A stretch of DNA of 64,000 nt from Streptococcus sp. HMSC072G04 (GCF_001813295.1 NZ_KV812011.1:1-64000); one strand, 5' to 3'. Counted from the first letter of the stretch, positions 36,587 to 46,246 are shown. A program made the numbers and translations. Notes: generated by a model not told the origin, from the sequence alone.

Positions 36587-37425
36587 ATCATTATCGTTTA
36601 AATAATGGGGTGGAGATTCCTGTATTGGGATTTGGGACGTGGAAAGCAGCGGATGGAGAAGAAGCCTATCAAGCTGTCTTAGCTGCTTTAAAAGCAGGTT
36701 ATCGCCATATCGATACAGCTGCGATCTACCAGAATGAAGAGAGTGTGGGTCGGGCCATTAAAGACAGTGGTCTTGCGCGCGAAGACCTGTTTATTACCAC
36801 CAAACTTTGGAATACTCATCACACCTATGAAGATGCTCAAGCTGCTTTGGAAGAGTCTCTTGAAAAACTAGGCTTGGACTATGTGGATCTTTACTTGATT
36901 CATTGGCCAAATCCAAAACCCCTTCGAGAAAATGATGCTTGGAAAAAACGAAATGCTGAGGTTTGGCGGGCAATGGAAGATATGTTAGCTGCTGGCAAGG
37001 TTCGGGCTATTGGTATTAGCAATTTTCTGCCTCATCATTTGGAAGCCCTCCTTGAAACAGCTCGGGTCATTCCGGCTGTGAACCAAATTCGTCTAGCACC
37101 TGGGGTGTACCAAAGCGAAGCCATCGCAGCGAGTCGCAAGCATGGCATTTTACTAGAAGCTTGGGGACCTTTTGGCCAAGGAGAATTGTTCCAAAATGAA
37201 CAAGTAAAAGAAATGGCTACTAAATATGGAAAGACCGTCGCTCAACTAGCCCTGGCTTGGAGTTTACAAGAAGGTTTCCTTCCACTGCCAAAATCGGTTA
37301 CACCTGAGCGGATTGCAAGTAATCTAAATTGCTTTGATTTTGAATTGACGGCAGATGATATGGAACTCCTTCGCCATCTTCCGGTTGAAGCAGGTGCACC
37401 AGATCCAGACACCAAAGATTTTTAA
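36583..37425 (+). CDS. Aldo/keto reductase
   Basis: NADPH-dependent reduction of aldehydes or ketones; in lactic bacteria such enzymes are often called 2,5-diketo-gluconate reductase-like, but the true substrate is unknown. The 280-residue TIM barrel carries the catalytic set: D and Y in GYRHIDTAAIYQNE, K in TTKLWN and H in LIHWPNP. It also has AIGISNF and a PKSVTPERI cofactor-binding segment. Co-transcribed with the small membrane protein. Confidence 0.92.
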   Translation: MNHYRLNNGVEIPVLGFGTWKAADGEEAYQAVLAALKAGYRHIDTAAIYQNEESVGRAIKDSGLAREDLFITTKLWNTHHTYEDAQAALEESLEKLGLDYVDLYLIHWPNPKPLRENDAWKKRNAEVWRAMEDMLAAGKVRAIGISNFLPHHLEALLETARVIPAVNQIRLAPGVYQSEAIAASRKHGILLEAWGPFGQGELFQNEQVKEMATKYGKTVAQLALAWSLQEGFLPLPKSVTPERIASNLNCFDFELTADDMELLRHLPVEAGAPDPDTKDF

Positions 37426-37448
37426 GAGAGAATTTCTATTCATTAATG

Positions 37449-37480
37449 AAAACCGAGGACAGTTTCGTTCTCGGTTTTTA
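37449..37480 (+). terminator. Terminator of the aldo/keto reductase gene
   Basis: AAAACCGAG / CTCGGTTTT with a 12-nt loop and T run. Confidence 0.85.
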
Positions 37481-37603
37481 AAATCCTTTCAATGATTAAA
37501 TAATTTTAAAACTCCAATAAAAACAGATGTTCTATAATACCTTCCCATACTAATTTACATTTTTCCGAACGAAAATAAATTAATAGTTAGTAATATTCGT
37601 GAA

Positions 37604-37664
37604 TGTTACATTTGTGTTACATTTTGTTTTTTGAATGAATTTTCAGACAATTTTGCGTTATAAT
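37604..37664 (+). promoter_or_regulatory. WalR(VicR)-type box and -10 of the surface protease gene
   Basis: TGTTAC-ATTTG-TGTTAC (37604-37620) fits the WalR consensus TGTWAH-N5-TGTWAH at every position. TATAAT is at 37659-37664 and no good -35 is visible, so activation by a bound regulator is plausible. The box ends 39 nt before the -10. Confidence 0.65.
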
Positions 37665-37694
37665 AGTTACTATTAAAATATAAGGGGAGTTTCT

Positions 37695-40600
37695 ATGAAT
37701 AGACAAGAACGTTTTTCATTAAGAAAATACAAATTTGGTGTAGCCTCAGTTTTATTAGGGGCTGTTTTGGTATTTGGATCTGCACAAGCGAGTGCTGAAG
37801 AACAAGCAGCCAGCCAAACAAGTGCTGGAACACAGCTTGTAGCCACTACTCAACAGGCACCTGCTGAAGAAGAGCATTCACAAGCAACAGAAGCAAATAC
37901 AGCAGTTACTAGTGAGAAAGTAGAAGTTGCAAAAGAAGCAACAGTTGCTGAAAAGACAACGAATGCAACAGAAGCAGCTCTTGTTGAAAAAACAGAAGCT
38001 CCGAAAGAGGCAGCTACTGTTCCAGAAACAAAACCGGAAGTAGCGGAAAAACCTGTAGAAAAAGCAACAGCAGTGGCTACTGCGACAAGTTCAGAAACAA
38101 CGAATCGCCATGAGGCAGCTGAAAAACCTCAAAGCATCGAAAGTGACGAAATTATTACTGTTCCCCAAACCTGGAAGCAAGGTTATAAAGGGGAAGGGAT
38201 GGTTGTCGCCGTCATCGACTCTGGCTTGGATGTGAACCACGAGGTTCTTCGGATTACCGATCCTTCAAAAGCTAAGTTTAAAAACCAAGAAGAAATCGAA
38301 GCTGCTAAGAAAGCGGCAGGAATTGATTATGGTAAATGGTACAACGACAAGGTTGTCTACGCTTATGACTACTTTGATGGGACCGACAATATCAAAGAGG
38401 CTGAAAGAGATTCCCATGGGATGCACGTTACAGGGATTGCAACAGGGAATCCTGATAAAGAAGCAGGAAACGGTGAAAAGATCTATGGTGTAGCACCAGA
38501 AGCGCAAGTTATGTTTATGCGTGTCTTTTCAGATCGTCAAAAAACAACGGGTTCTGCCCTTTATGTAAAAGCAATTGATGATGCTGTAGCCCTTGGTGCA
38601 GATACCATCAATATGAGTCTTGGATCTACTACTGGTTCTATGGTCAATGCTGATTCAGATATTGTGGATGCCATTAAACGAGCGCGTGCTAAAGGGGTAT
38701 CTGTCCTAATCTCTGCAGGAAATAGCAATACTTTTGGGAATGGTTATTCTAGACCAGCAGCAGAAAATCCAGATTACGGTTTGGTTGGAAATCCATCAAC
38801 GGTAGAGGACTCTATCTCTGTTGCTTCTATCAATAACAACATCATTACAACAGAAGTTTTTGAAGTCAAAGGTTTGGAAGGCAATGCAGAAGCGGATAAC
38901 GGAAAATTTGATTACAGTAAATCTGCTGCAGATGCTGATTTTGAAAAAGGCAAAGAGTACGAATATGTATCAGTTGGTCTTGGGAAAGAAGATGATTTTA
39001 AAGATCTAGACCTTACCGGTAAATTGGCCTTAATCCAACGTGGGGAAATTCCATTCTCAGAAAAGATTGCCAATGCCTTCCATCATGGTGCAGCAGGAGC
39101 TTTGGTCTACAATAATGTGGAAGGATCTAATCTTGGAATGGCAATTGATGGAGATGCTAAGAAAATTCCATCTGTCTTCATTTCAAAACGCTATGGGGAA
39201 GCTCTTAAAGCTGGATCTTACAAAGTTGTCTTTAACAATACCATGGCTAACCGTCCATCTCCAGAAGCAGACCAATTGTCTGATTTCTCAAGCTGGGGAG
39301 TGACAACCGATGGTCAGTTGAAACCAGATGTCACAGCACCTGGTGGGAATATCTTTTCTTCTTTAAATGACAATACCTACGGGGATATGAGTGGTACAAG
39401 TATGGCCTCTCCTCACGTAGCAGGTGTGGCAGCTTTGGTCAAAGAATACCTTGTGAAGAACCATCCAGAATTGACTCCAGAACAAGTTTCTGCAACTGTG
39501 AAAGCCTTGATTATGTCTACAGCTAAACCACATGTTGACAAAGAAACTGGTGTCTATACTTCTCCACGTCAACAAGGTGCAGGGGTTGTCGATACAGCAG
39601 CAGCGGTTTCAACAGACTTGTATGTGACTGGTGAAAACAACTATCCAAGTGTCACTCTTGGTAATGTTGGAGATAGCTTTACATTTGATGTGACGGTTCA
39701 CAATATTTCAGATACCGATCGTACCTTGAAAATGTTGGTGAATACTGATACAGATGAAGTAAAAGATGGTAAATTTACCCTCCGTCCACGCAAATTAACA
39801 GAAACTGCTTGGCCTGAAGTAACTGTGAAAGCTCATAGCTCTGAAACGGTTACGGTTAAAGTTGATACAAGTAAATTCACAGAAGAATTGAGCAAAGAAA
39901 TGCCAAATGGCTATTTCCTTGAAGGATTTGTTCGTTTTGTTGATCCGGCAGATGATGGGGATGTAGTTAGCCTGCCATTTATGGGATTCAAGGGAGAATT
40001 CCAAAACCTTCCAGCTGTTGAAAAACCAATCTATGATTTGGTTCGTGAAGGAAAAGATGGCTTCTACTATCATGTTCCAAAAGATTTGAATATCTCCTCT
40101 AGTGCCAATGTTTCTGCGCTTGTTACTCTTCAAAATGACCTTCTCCTCACACAAGGAAAACGAGATGGTCGTCGGATTACATTTCTTGGTATTGAAGAAA
40201 ATGCGGAAGGAACTCACTCTCTTCAACTAGATGAAAAAGGAAATGTTCGCATCGCTATTTCGCCAAATGAAGATGGGAATAAAGACCTCGTTGAATACAA
40301 GACAGTTGCCCTTAGAAACATTGAAAACCTTCGTGCAACTGTTTATGCAGCAAGTGATACGGAACATAAAAATCCATTGTGGGAAGGAACTCCATCTGAC
40401 CATCGTAAGAACTTCTTCAACGGAGACCAAAAGAACCCACGCAGCTACACACTAGATAATACTGCTTGGAATGGTACCGATGCAAATGGGAAAGCAGTAG
40501 CAGATGGTGTATATGATTATGTCATTCGTTACACACCAATGGTTCCTGGAGCTGAGGAGCAATCAACAACCTTCAAGGTTCAAGTCGATACTCAAAAACC

Positions 40601-42113
40601 AGTGATCACATCTGGATATATCCGTTTCAAAGATGGGGCTCAACAGTTTGTAGCACGTAAAGCAAAAGATGTTGGCGATGGTGGTATCTTAACTGAAAAA
40701 CTCGTCTACGTGACTCCATTCGATGATCAGGGGACAATGGTCCAAACCAGTGAAGATAAGAATGGTACACGTGCGCTTGAAAATTACCATGTGATCAAGG
40801 CCAATGCAGATGGTAGCTTCGATCTTCCTGAAAACATCGATAAGAAGAATATCTACTACTATGTAGAAGACTTTGCGGGGAACGTAGACTATGTTTCACT
40901 AGCAGATTTAGTTCGGGATCAAAATAGTGGTCGGGTTCAAATTGCAGTTCGTGACGCTAAAACGAACAAAGATTTGGATACTATGTATGTTTACCGAATC
41001 AAAGATAGCAACGGCCAATACGTGTCAGTTGATAAGACAAAAGATATTAACTTCTTGAACTTTGGTCATTATACTGCTGAAATCTTTACGTATGATCGTA
41101 CAGAAGTGAAATTTGTCAGCAGCTTGACGCAAGAATTTGATTTGACAGAGGATAATAGTTTCCAAACGATTGCTTTTCTTGCCAATACTTTAGAATATGC
41201 ACCAGTTAGCATCAGCTTTGATCAACCGGTTTCAAAAGCAGCTACGATCGTATTAAAAGGGGCAGATGGTGAAAACTTTGTCTTGCCTGCTGAAAAATAT
41301 GGTAAAAATGGCTTTGGTAAATCTGTAGCAACTGGTCAATATACTTTGGTTGCAACTCTTCCTACAGGCTATGAACTAGCTGAGGAAGCACCAGTGATCT
41401 CAGTTGTCGCAGGGCGTAACAACAATTATCGTATTGGAGTGATCTCAAAAGTGGATCTCTTAGCTGCTTTGAACAACCAAGCAGATGTTACAAAGACAGC
41501 GCAATACTTCAATGCCAGTGCGGATAAGAAGGAAGCCTATGATCAAGCCTTACAAGCTGCCCAAGCAGCCTTGACCAACAAGGTTAGTCAAGAGCAAGTC
41601 AACCAAGCTTTAGCTAGTCTTGAAGCTGCCAGCCAAGCTTTGGATGGGAAAGATTCAAACGTTGCGGCCTTGAAAGAAGCGATGCAGGCTTACGATGCTA
41701 CGACTAAAACTGGTCGTTATGCCAATGCCAAAGAAAAAGTACGTCGCGACTACGATCGTGCTTTCCAAACAGTTGCCTTGCTTGCAGTTGATCCAACTGT
41801 GAAACAAGAACAAATCAATCAAGCACTTGCTGAGCTTAGCCGTGCGGAAGGAAAATTAAACGGGAAAGCAACAGATTTTTCAAGCCTTGAAAAATACATC
41901 AAGGAAGAATTGAAGTTCCAAGAAAAGAATGCTAAATTTATCTATGCTGGAAATGAAGAAAAAGAAGCTTACCTAGCAGCCTTCAAGGATGCACAAACTA
42001 TCCTTTCAAATCCAGGAGCAAGCCAACAAGATGTGAAAGATGCTTTGACAGCCTTGAAGAATGCCAAGAAAAAACTTCATGGTAAAAAACCAAAAGCTGC
42101 AAGACGTCCATAA
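37695..42113 (+). CDS. Subtilisin-like (S8) surface serine protease with YSIRK-type signal
   Basis: Large extracellular protease related to streptococcal C5a-peptidase/PrtA proteins. Of 1472 residues, 1-34 are a signal peptide with FSLRKYKFGVASVLLG, a YSIRK-like cross-wall secretion motif. An Ala/Glu/Thr-rich region runs to about 145. The S8 domain has D175 (VIDSGLD), H241 (DSHGMHV), N343 (SAGNS) and S569 (GTSMASPH), with a PA domain inserted about 400-520. Fn3-like domains follow, and three FIVAR-type helical repeats start near 1260. The C terminus is basic (HGKKPKAARRP) with no LPXTG sorting signal. Substrates are unknown. Confidence 0.93.
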   Translation: MNRQERFSLRKYKFGVASVLLGAVLVFGSAQASAEEQAASQTSAGTQLVATTQQAPAEEEHSQATEANTAVTSEKVEVAKEATVAEKTTNATEAALVEKTEAPKEAATVPETKPEVAEKPVEKATAVATATSSETTNRHEAAEKPQSIESDEIITVPQTWKQGYKGEGMVVAVIDSGLDVNHEVLRITDPSKAKFKNQEEIEAAKKAAGIDYGKWYNDKVVYAYDYFDGTDNIKEAERDSHGMHVTGIATGNPDKEAGNGEKIYGVAPEAQVMFMRVFSDRQKTTGSALYVKAIDDAVALGADTINMSLGSTTGSMVNADSDIVDAIKRARAKGVSVLISAGNSNTFGNGYSRPAAENPDYGLVGNPSTVEDSISVASINNNIITTEVFEVKGLEGNAEADNGKFDYSKSAADADFEKGKEYEYVSVGLGKEDDFKDLDLTGKLALIQRGEIPFSEKIANAFHHGAAGALVYNNVEGSNLGMAIDGDAKKIPSVFISKRYGEALKAGSYKVVFNNTMANRPSPEADQLSDFSSWGVTTDGQLKPDVTAPGGNIFSSLNDNTYGDMSGTSMASPHVAGVAALVKEYLVKNHPELTPEQVSATVKALIMSTAKPHVDKETGVYTSPRQQGAGVVDTAAAVSTDLYVTGENNYPSVTLGNVGDSFTFDVTVHNISDTDRTLKMLVNTDTDEVKDGKFTLRPRKLTETAWPEVTVKAHSSETVTVKVDTSKFTEELSKEMPNGYFLEGFVRFVDPADDGDVVSLPFMGFKGEFQNLPAVEKPIYDLVREGKDGFYYHVPKDLNISSSANVSALVTLQNDLLLTQGKRDGRRITFLGIEENAEGTHSLQLDEKGNVRIAISPNEDGNKDLVEYKTVALRNIENLRATVYAASDTEHKNPLWEGTPSDHRKNFFNGDQKNPRSYTLDNTAWNGTDANGKAVADGVYDYVIRYTPMVPGAEEQSTTFKVQVDTQKPVITSGYIRFKDGAQQFVARKAKDVGDGGILTEKLVYVTPFDDQGTMVQTSEDKNGTRALENYHVIKANADGSFDLPENIDKKNIYYYVEDFAGNVDYVSLADLVRDQNSGRVQIAVRDAKTNKDLDTMYVYRIKDSNGQYVSVDKTKDINFLNFGHYTAEIFTYDRTEVKFVSSLTQEFDLTEDNSFQTIAFLANTLEYAPVSISFDQPVSKAATIVLKGADGENFVLPAEKYGKNGFGKSVATGQYTLVATLPTGYELAEEAPVISVVAGRNNNYRIGVISKVDLLAALNNQADVTKTAQYFNASADKKEAYDQALQAAQAALTNKVSQEQVNQALASLEAASQALDGKDSNVAALKEAMQAYDATTKTGRYANAKEKVRRDYDRAFQTVALLAVDPTVKQEQINQALAELSRAEGKLNGKATDFSSLEKYIKEELKFQEKNAKFIYAGNEEKEAYLAAFKDAQTILSNPGASQQDVKDALTALKNAKKKLHGKKPKAARRP

Positions 42114-42138
42114 GAAAAACAACATTGTTTGTTAGCCT

Positions 42139-42178
42139 AAAATCCGTATGAAACGATTGTTTCATGCGGATTTTAATT
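42139..42178 (+). terminator. Terminator of the surface protease gene
   Basis: AAAATCCGTATGAAA / TTTCATGCGGATTTT with a 6-nt loop and one mismatch. Confidence 0.92.
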
Positions 42179-42205
42179 TACAAGTCACTAAAAATCTGCT
42201 ATAAT
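42177..42205 (+). promoter_or_regulatory. glyQS promoter
   Basis: TTTACA (42177-42182), 17 nt, TATAAT (42200-42205), directly ahead of the T-box leader. Confidence 0.85.
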
Positions 42206-42211
42206 ACTAGT

Positions 42212-42420
42212 CAAGAAAGAAGGGCTTACGGCGTTTTTCTAGCGAGCTTGGGATAGTGAGAGCCAAGTAGAGCAAAGTAAGCAAGTGGCGCTTTCTCTCA
42301 GTAAAAAGCTGAGTAAAGTAAAATAAAATGAAGTAATAAATTAGGGTGGAACCGCGTTTCTGACGCCCCTAGGTCAAAGGACTTAGGAGCAGAGACACGG
42401 TTCTTTTTGTATCCTAAGTC
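42212..42420 (+). promoter_or_regulatory. T-box riboswitch leader of glyQS
   Basis: The T-box core AGGGTGGAACCGCG (42343-42356) is followed by a terminator whose arms are AACCGCGTTTCTG and CAGAGACACGGTT, with inner CCTAGGT / ACTTAGG pairing and CTTTTTG. Upstream (42212-42310) is the stem I region, containing GGCTT and GGCG as possible glycine specifiers. Uncharged tRNA-Gly is the expected signal. Confidence 0.92.
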
Positions 42421-42450
42421 ACAAGAAACTTTATGAATAAGGAGTATTCA

Positions 42451-42528
42451 ATGTCAAAAAAACTAACCTTTCACTGCGTTAGTGGCAGAGATCTCCTTAC
42501 AGTCGGACTGCCACACGCTCAGCACTAG
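42451..42528 (+). other. Short upstream reading frame copying the glyQ start
   Basis: ATG with AAGGAG upstream reads MSKKLTF exactly as GlyQ does, then leaves the homology and stops after 25 codons at TAG. It lies between the T-box terminator and the real glyQ start and looks like the original start left behind by an insertion. Whether it is translated is unknown. Confidence 0.6.
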
Positions 42529-42592
42529 GGTGCCTGAGCTAGACGCAGTACTAACTCGTCTTGCCTCGTATGATCAACGAGACAGACTCGTG
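42473..42592 (+). repeat. Structured insertion between glyQ T-box and glyQ
   Basis: A closing helix ACTGCGT (42473-42479) / ACGCAGT (42543-42549) encloses hairpin GTGGCAG / CTGCCAC and hairpin GCTCAG-CAC / GTG-CTGAGC. A further hairpin follows, GTCT-CTCGT / ACGAG-AGAC (42558-42587). The sequence separates two copies of the first codons of glyQ, as expected for an inserted element with duplication of the flank. Confidence 0.55.
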
Positions 42593-42621
42593 TAGCAAGA
42601 ATTTATAAAAAGGAGAAGAAG

Positions 42622-43539
42622 ATGTCAAAAAAACTAACCTTCCAAGAAATTATTTTGACTTTGCAACAATACTGGAATGACCAGGGTTGTATGCTCATGC
42701 AGGCTTATGATAATGAAAAAGGTGCGGGAACCATGAGTCCGTATACTTTCCTCCGTGCCATTGGTCCTGAACCGTGGAATGCAGCTTATGTAGAGCCATC
42801 TCGTCGTCCAGCGGACGGTCGTTACGGGGAAAACCCAAACCGTCTTTACCAACACCACCAATTCCAAGTGGTGATGAAACCATCACCATCAAACATCCAA
42901 GAGCTCTACCTTGAATCATTGGAAAAATTGGGGATCAATCCTTTGGAACACGATATCCGTTTCGTTGAAGATAACTGGGAAAACCCATCAACAGGTTCAG
43001 CTGGTCTAGGTTGGGAAGTTTGGCTTGACGGTATGGAAATCACTCAGTTCACCTACTTCCAACAAGTTGGTGGATTGGCAACTGGTCCGGTAACTTCTGA
43101 GGTCACTTACGGATTGGAACGTTTGGCTTCTTACATCCAAGAAGTCGATTCTGTTTACGATATTGAGTGGGCTCCAGGCGTTAAATACGGAGAAATCTTC
43201 CTTCAACCAGAATATGAACACTCAAAATACAGCTTTGAAGTTTCTGACCAAGATATGCTTCTTGAAAACTTCGAAAAATTTGAAAAAGAAGCAGGACGTG
43301 CTTTGGAATTGGGCCTTGTTCACCCAGCCTATGACTACGTTTTGAAATGTTCACATACCTTCAATTTGCTAGATGCTCGTGGAGCAGTATCCGTTACAGA
43401 ACGTGCCGGCTACATTGCCCGCATCCGTAACTTGGCTCGTGTCGTAGCCAAAACTTTCGTCGCAGAACGTAAAAAACTTGGTTACCCACTTCTCGACGAA
43501 GCCACACGCGCCAAACTCCTAGCAGAAGAGGAAGAATAA
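42622..43539 (+). CDS. glyQ: Glycyl-tRNA synthetase alpha subunit
   Basis: Catalytic subunit of the bacterial alpha2-beta2 glycyl-tRNA synthetase. The 305-residue class II core shows [44 protein letters not shown] (motif 2) and [15 protein letters not shown]. The start follows AAAAGGAGAAG. Its upstream region is unusual: the first seven codons also occur 171 nt earlier behind another ribosome site. A 281-nt structured gap follows before glyS. Confidence 0.97.
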   Translation: MSKKLTFQEIILTLQQYWNDQGCMLMQAYDNEKGAGTMSPYTFLRAIGPEPWNAAYVEPSRRPADGRYGENPNRLYQHHQFQVVMKPSPSNIQELYLESLEKLGINPLEHDIRFVEDNWENPSTGSAGLGWEVWLDGMEITQFTYFQQVGGLATGPVTSEVTYGLERLASYIQEVDSVYDIEWAPGVKYGEIFLQPEYEHSKYSFEVSDQDMLLENFEKFEKEAGRALELGLVHPAYDYVLKCSHTFNLLDARGAVSVTERAGYIARIRNLARVVAKTFVAERKKLGYPLLDEATRAKLLAEEEE

Positions 43540-43560
43540 AAAGAGTTACAAGAATGGAAA

Positions 43561-43792
43561 GTGGGCAAACAAAGTGAGCCCACATGGCTACCCAGAGGCA
43601 AGTCGAAGACTTGCTAAAGGGATAGGCACCGCTGTACTGGTATATGGGGATTTTTGAAACGTGAGGTTCAAAAATCAGTTGGCTAAATCCACTTTGATGA
43701 GACTGTTGGAAATCGATGTCAAGAAAACAGAAGATTTCCTCACAGCCTCACAAAGTTAGTTAGCAACGTCCCCAGTACCTAAGGTGCCTATC
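43561..43792 (+). repeat. Multi-hairpin element between glyQ and glyS
   Basis: Five helices are visible: GTGGGC / GCCCAC (43561-43583), GCAAGTC-GAA-GACTTGC (43598-43614), an outer GATAGGCACC / GGTGCCTATC (43621-43630, 43783-43792) supported inside by TACTGG / CCAGTA, GATTTTTGAA / TTCAAAAATC (43649-43676) and GGAAATC / GATTTCC. No reading frame is evident. It could be a mobile repeat or a structured RNA in the glyQS transcript; I cannot assign a family. Confidence 0.6.
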
Positions 43793-43820
43793 AGAAAAAG
43801 AATTTTGTAAAGGAAGAAAC

Positions 43821-45857
43821 ATGACAAAAAACTTATTAGTAGAACTTGGACTTGAAGAGTTGCCAGCCTACGTTGTCACACCAAGTGAAAAACAACTCGG
43901 TGAGAAAATGGCAGCCTTCTTGGATGAAAACCGACTTTCATACGAAAGCATTCAAACCTTCTCAACACCACGTCGTTTGGCCGTCCGTGTGATTGGTTTA
44001 GCGGATCAACAATCTGATTTAACTGAAGATTTTAAAGGACCTTCTAAGAAAATCGCCTTGGATGCAGATGGAAACTTCTCAAAAGCGGCTCAAGGATTCG
44101 TCCGTGGGAAAGGCTTGACGGTTGATGATATCGAATTCCGTGAAGTCAAAGGTGAAGAGTACGTTTATGTCACGAAACACGAAGCTGGTAAACCTGCCAA
44201 AGAAGTCTTGGCTGGCCTTCCAGAAGTGCTTGCTTCATTGACCTTCCCTGTAAGCATGCACTGGGCTAACAACACATTTGAATACATTCGCCCAGTTCAC
44301 ACCTTGATCGTTCTTTTGGGCGACGAAGCGCTCGACCTTGATTTCTTGGATATCCAATCAGGTCGTGTGAGCCGTGGACACCGTTTTCTTGGACATGAAG
44401 TAGAAATTACTAATGCGGATTCTTATGAAGAAGACCTTCGTACTGTTTACGTGATTGCGGATAGCAAAGAACGTGAAAACATGATTCGTGAGCAAATCAA
44501 AGCCATCGAAGCAGAACAAGGTGTTCAAGTCCAAATCGAAGAAGGACTTTTGAATGAAGTCTTGAACTTGGTCGAATACCCAACTGCCTTTATGGGAAGT
44601 TTTGACACTAAATATTTGGACGTTCCAGAAGAAGTCTTGGTGACCTCAATGGAAACGCACCAACGTTACTTTGTTGTACGTGACCTTGATGGCCAGCTTA
44701 AACCAAACTTCATCTCCGTCCGTAATGGGAATGCTGAGCACTTGGAAAATGTTATCCGAGGAAATGAAAAAGTATTGGTGGCACGTCTTGAAGATGGTGA
44801 ATTCTTCTGGCGTGAAGACCAAAAACTTAAGATTGAAGACCTCGTTGCTAAATTGGCTAACGTAACCTTCCATGAAAAAATTGGTTCTCTTTCTGAACAC
44901 ATGGCGCGTGCGGGTGTCATTGCAGCGTCACTAGCTGAGCAAGCTGGTTTGACTGCTGAAGAAACGGCAGCTGTTGCTCGTGCAGCTGAAATCTACAAAT
45001 TTGACCTCTTGACGGGTATGGTCGGAGAGTTCGATGAATTGCAAGGAATCATGGGTGAAAAATACGCCCTCCTCGCTGGTGAAGATGCTGCGGTTGCGAC
45101 AGCTATCCGTGAGCACTACCTTCCTGATTCAGCAGACGGAGCTCTTCCAGAGACTAAGGTTGGTGCCATTCTTGCCCTTGCAGATAAATTGGATACCCTC
45201 CTTTCCTTCTTCTCAGTAGGCTTGATTCCATCAGGTTCCAATGACCCTTATGCGCTTCGTCGTGCAACACAAGGGATTGTTCGTATCTTGGATGCCTTTG
45301 GTTGGCATATCCCTATGGATGAGTTGATCGACAGCCTTTACGCCCTTTCATTTGATAGCCTTTCTTATGACAATCAAGCAGAAGTGCTCAACTTCATCAA
45401 GGCGCGTGTGGACAAGATGATGGGACGCACACCAAAAGACATCAAAGATGCTGTTCTTGCTGGTTCAAACTTTGTCGTGGCTGATATGCTGGAAGCAGCT
45501 GAAGCTCTTTCAGAAGCTGCGAAGACCGATGGTTATAAGGCGGCTGTTGAGTCCCTCTCTCGTGCCTTTAACTTGGCAGAAAAAGCAGATGCTTCAGTAG
45601 CAGTCGACGCTAGTCTCTTTGAAAACGATCAAGAAAAAGCCCTTTCTAAAGCGATTGAAGAGCTTGAATTGACTGGTTCAGCTAGTGACAAATTGGCTCA
45701 ACTCTTTGCTCTTAGCCCAGTCATTGATGCTTTCTTTGACAATACTATGGTAATGGCAGAAGATGAGGCGGTTAAAAACAACCGTTTGGCCCTTCTTGCA
45801 GGCCTTGTAGCGAAAGCTAACGCTGTTGCAGCCTTCAACCAATTGAACACAAAATAA
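43821..45857 (+). CDS. glyS: Glycyl-tRNA synthetase beta subunit
   Basis: tRNA-binding and editing-like partner of GlyQ. The 678-residue protein begins [15 protein letters not shown], the family signature. It contains [13 protein letters not shown], an HD-like core (about residues 390-470) and a C-terminal anticodon-binding DALR-type region. Normal length for the family. AAAGGAAG is the ribosome site. Confidence 0.97.
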   Translation: MTKNLLVELGLEELPAYVVTPSEKQLGEKMAAFLDENRLSYESIQTFSTPRRLAVRVIGLADQQSDLTEDFKGPSKKIALDADGNFSKAAQGFVRGKGLTVDDIEFREVKGEEYVYVTKHEAGKPAKEVLAGLPEVLASLTFPVSMHWANNTFEYIRPVHTLIVLLGDEALDLDFLDIQSGRVSRGHRFLGHEVEITNADSYEEDLRTVYVIADSKERENMIREQIKAIEAEQGVQVQIEEGLLNEVLNLVEYPTAFMGSFDTKYLDVPEEVLVTSMETHQRYFVVRDLDGQLKPNFISVRNGNAEHLENVIRGNEKVLVARLEDGEFFWREDQKLKIEDLVAKLANVTFHEKIGSLSEHMARAGVIAASLAEQAGLTAEETAAVARAAEIYKFDLLTGMVGEFDELQGIMGEKYALLAGEDAAVATAIREHYLPDSADGALPETKVGAILALADKLDTLLSFFSVGLIPSGSNDPYALRRATQGIVRILDAFGWHIPMDELIDSLYALSFDSLSYDNQAEVLNFIKARVDKMMGRTPKDIKDAVLAGSNFVVADMLEAAEALSEAAKTDGYKAAVESLSRAFNLAEKADASVAVDASLFENDQEKALSKAIEELELTGSASDKLAQLFALSPVIDAFFDNTMVMAEDEAVKNNRLALLAGLVAKANAVAAFNQLNTK

Positions 45858-45890
45858 GTACCTGATGACAGGTAGAAAGTAGGTTTTATT

Positions 45891-46148
45891 ATGACACCTG
45901 AAAAAATCGCTCGTATCAATGAGCTTGCTAAAAAGAAAAAAACAGAAGGTTTGACTCCTGAAGAAGCAGTGGAACAAGCAAAACTTCGTGAAGAATACAT
46001 TGAAGGTTATCGTCGTTCGGTTCGTCACCACATCGAAGGGATCAAAATTGTGGATGAAGAAGGTAACGATGTAACACCTGAGAAACTACGCCAAGTGCAA
46101 CGGGAAAAAGGTTTGCATGGCCGTAGTCTCGATGACCCTAATTCATAA
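45891..46148 (+). CDS. DUF896 family protein
   Basis: An 85-residue cytoplasmic protein of the YnzC/DUF896 family, whose function is unknown. The helical hairpin [35 protein letters not shown] is diagnostic, followed by a short basic tail. It lies 33 nt after glyS and ends at a good terminator, so it is probably the last gene of the glyQS transcript. Confidence 0.92.
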   Translation: MTPEKIARINELAKKKKTEGLTPEEAVEQAKLREEYIEGYRRSVRHHIEGIKIVDEEGNDVTPEKLRQVQREKGLHGRSLDDPNS

Positions 46149-46149
46149 G

Positions 46150-46185
46150 CAAAAGAGTGCTGGAAGAGATTTCAGCACTCTTTTT
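46150..46185 (+). terminator. Terminator after the DUF896 gene
   Basis: AAAAGAGTGCTG / CAGCACTCTTTTT with a 10-nt loop. Confidence 0.93.
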
Positions 46186-46217
46186 AATCTATAAAATTCA
46201 GAATATTCTGGACTGGA

Positions 46218-46246
46218 TTGACCAATTTTTAAAAACATGGTATAGT
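46218..46246 (+). promoter_or_regulatory. Promoter of the amino-acid permease gene
   Basis: TTGACC (46218-46223), exactly 17 nt, TATAGT (46241-46246). The leader contains a CTTTTCTG / CAGAAAAAG hairpin (about 46272-46296). Confidence 0.8.

Noticed and set aside
42200-42621. The short upstream reading frame as a classical amino-acid attenuator leader
   Set aside because: It follows the T-box terminator instead of preceding it and has no run of glycine codons.
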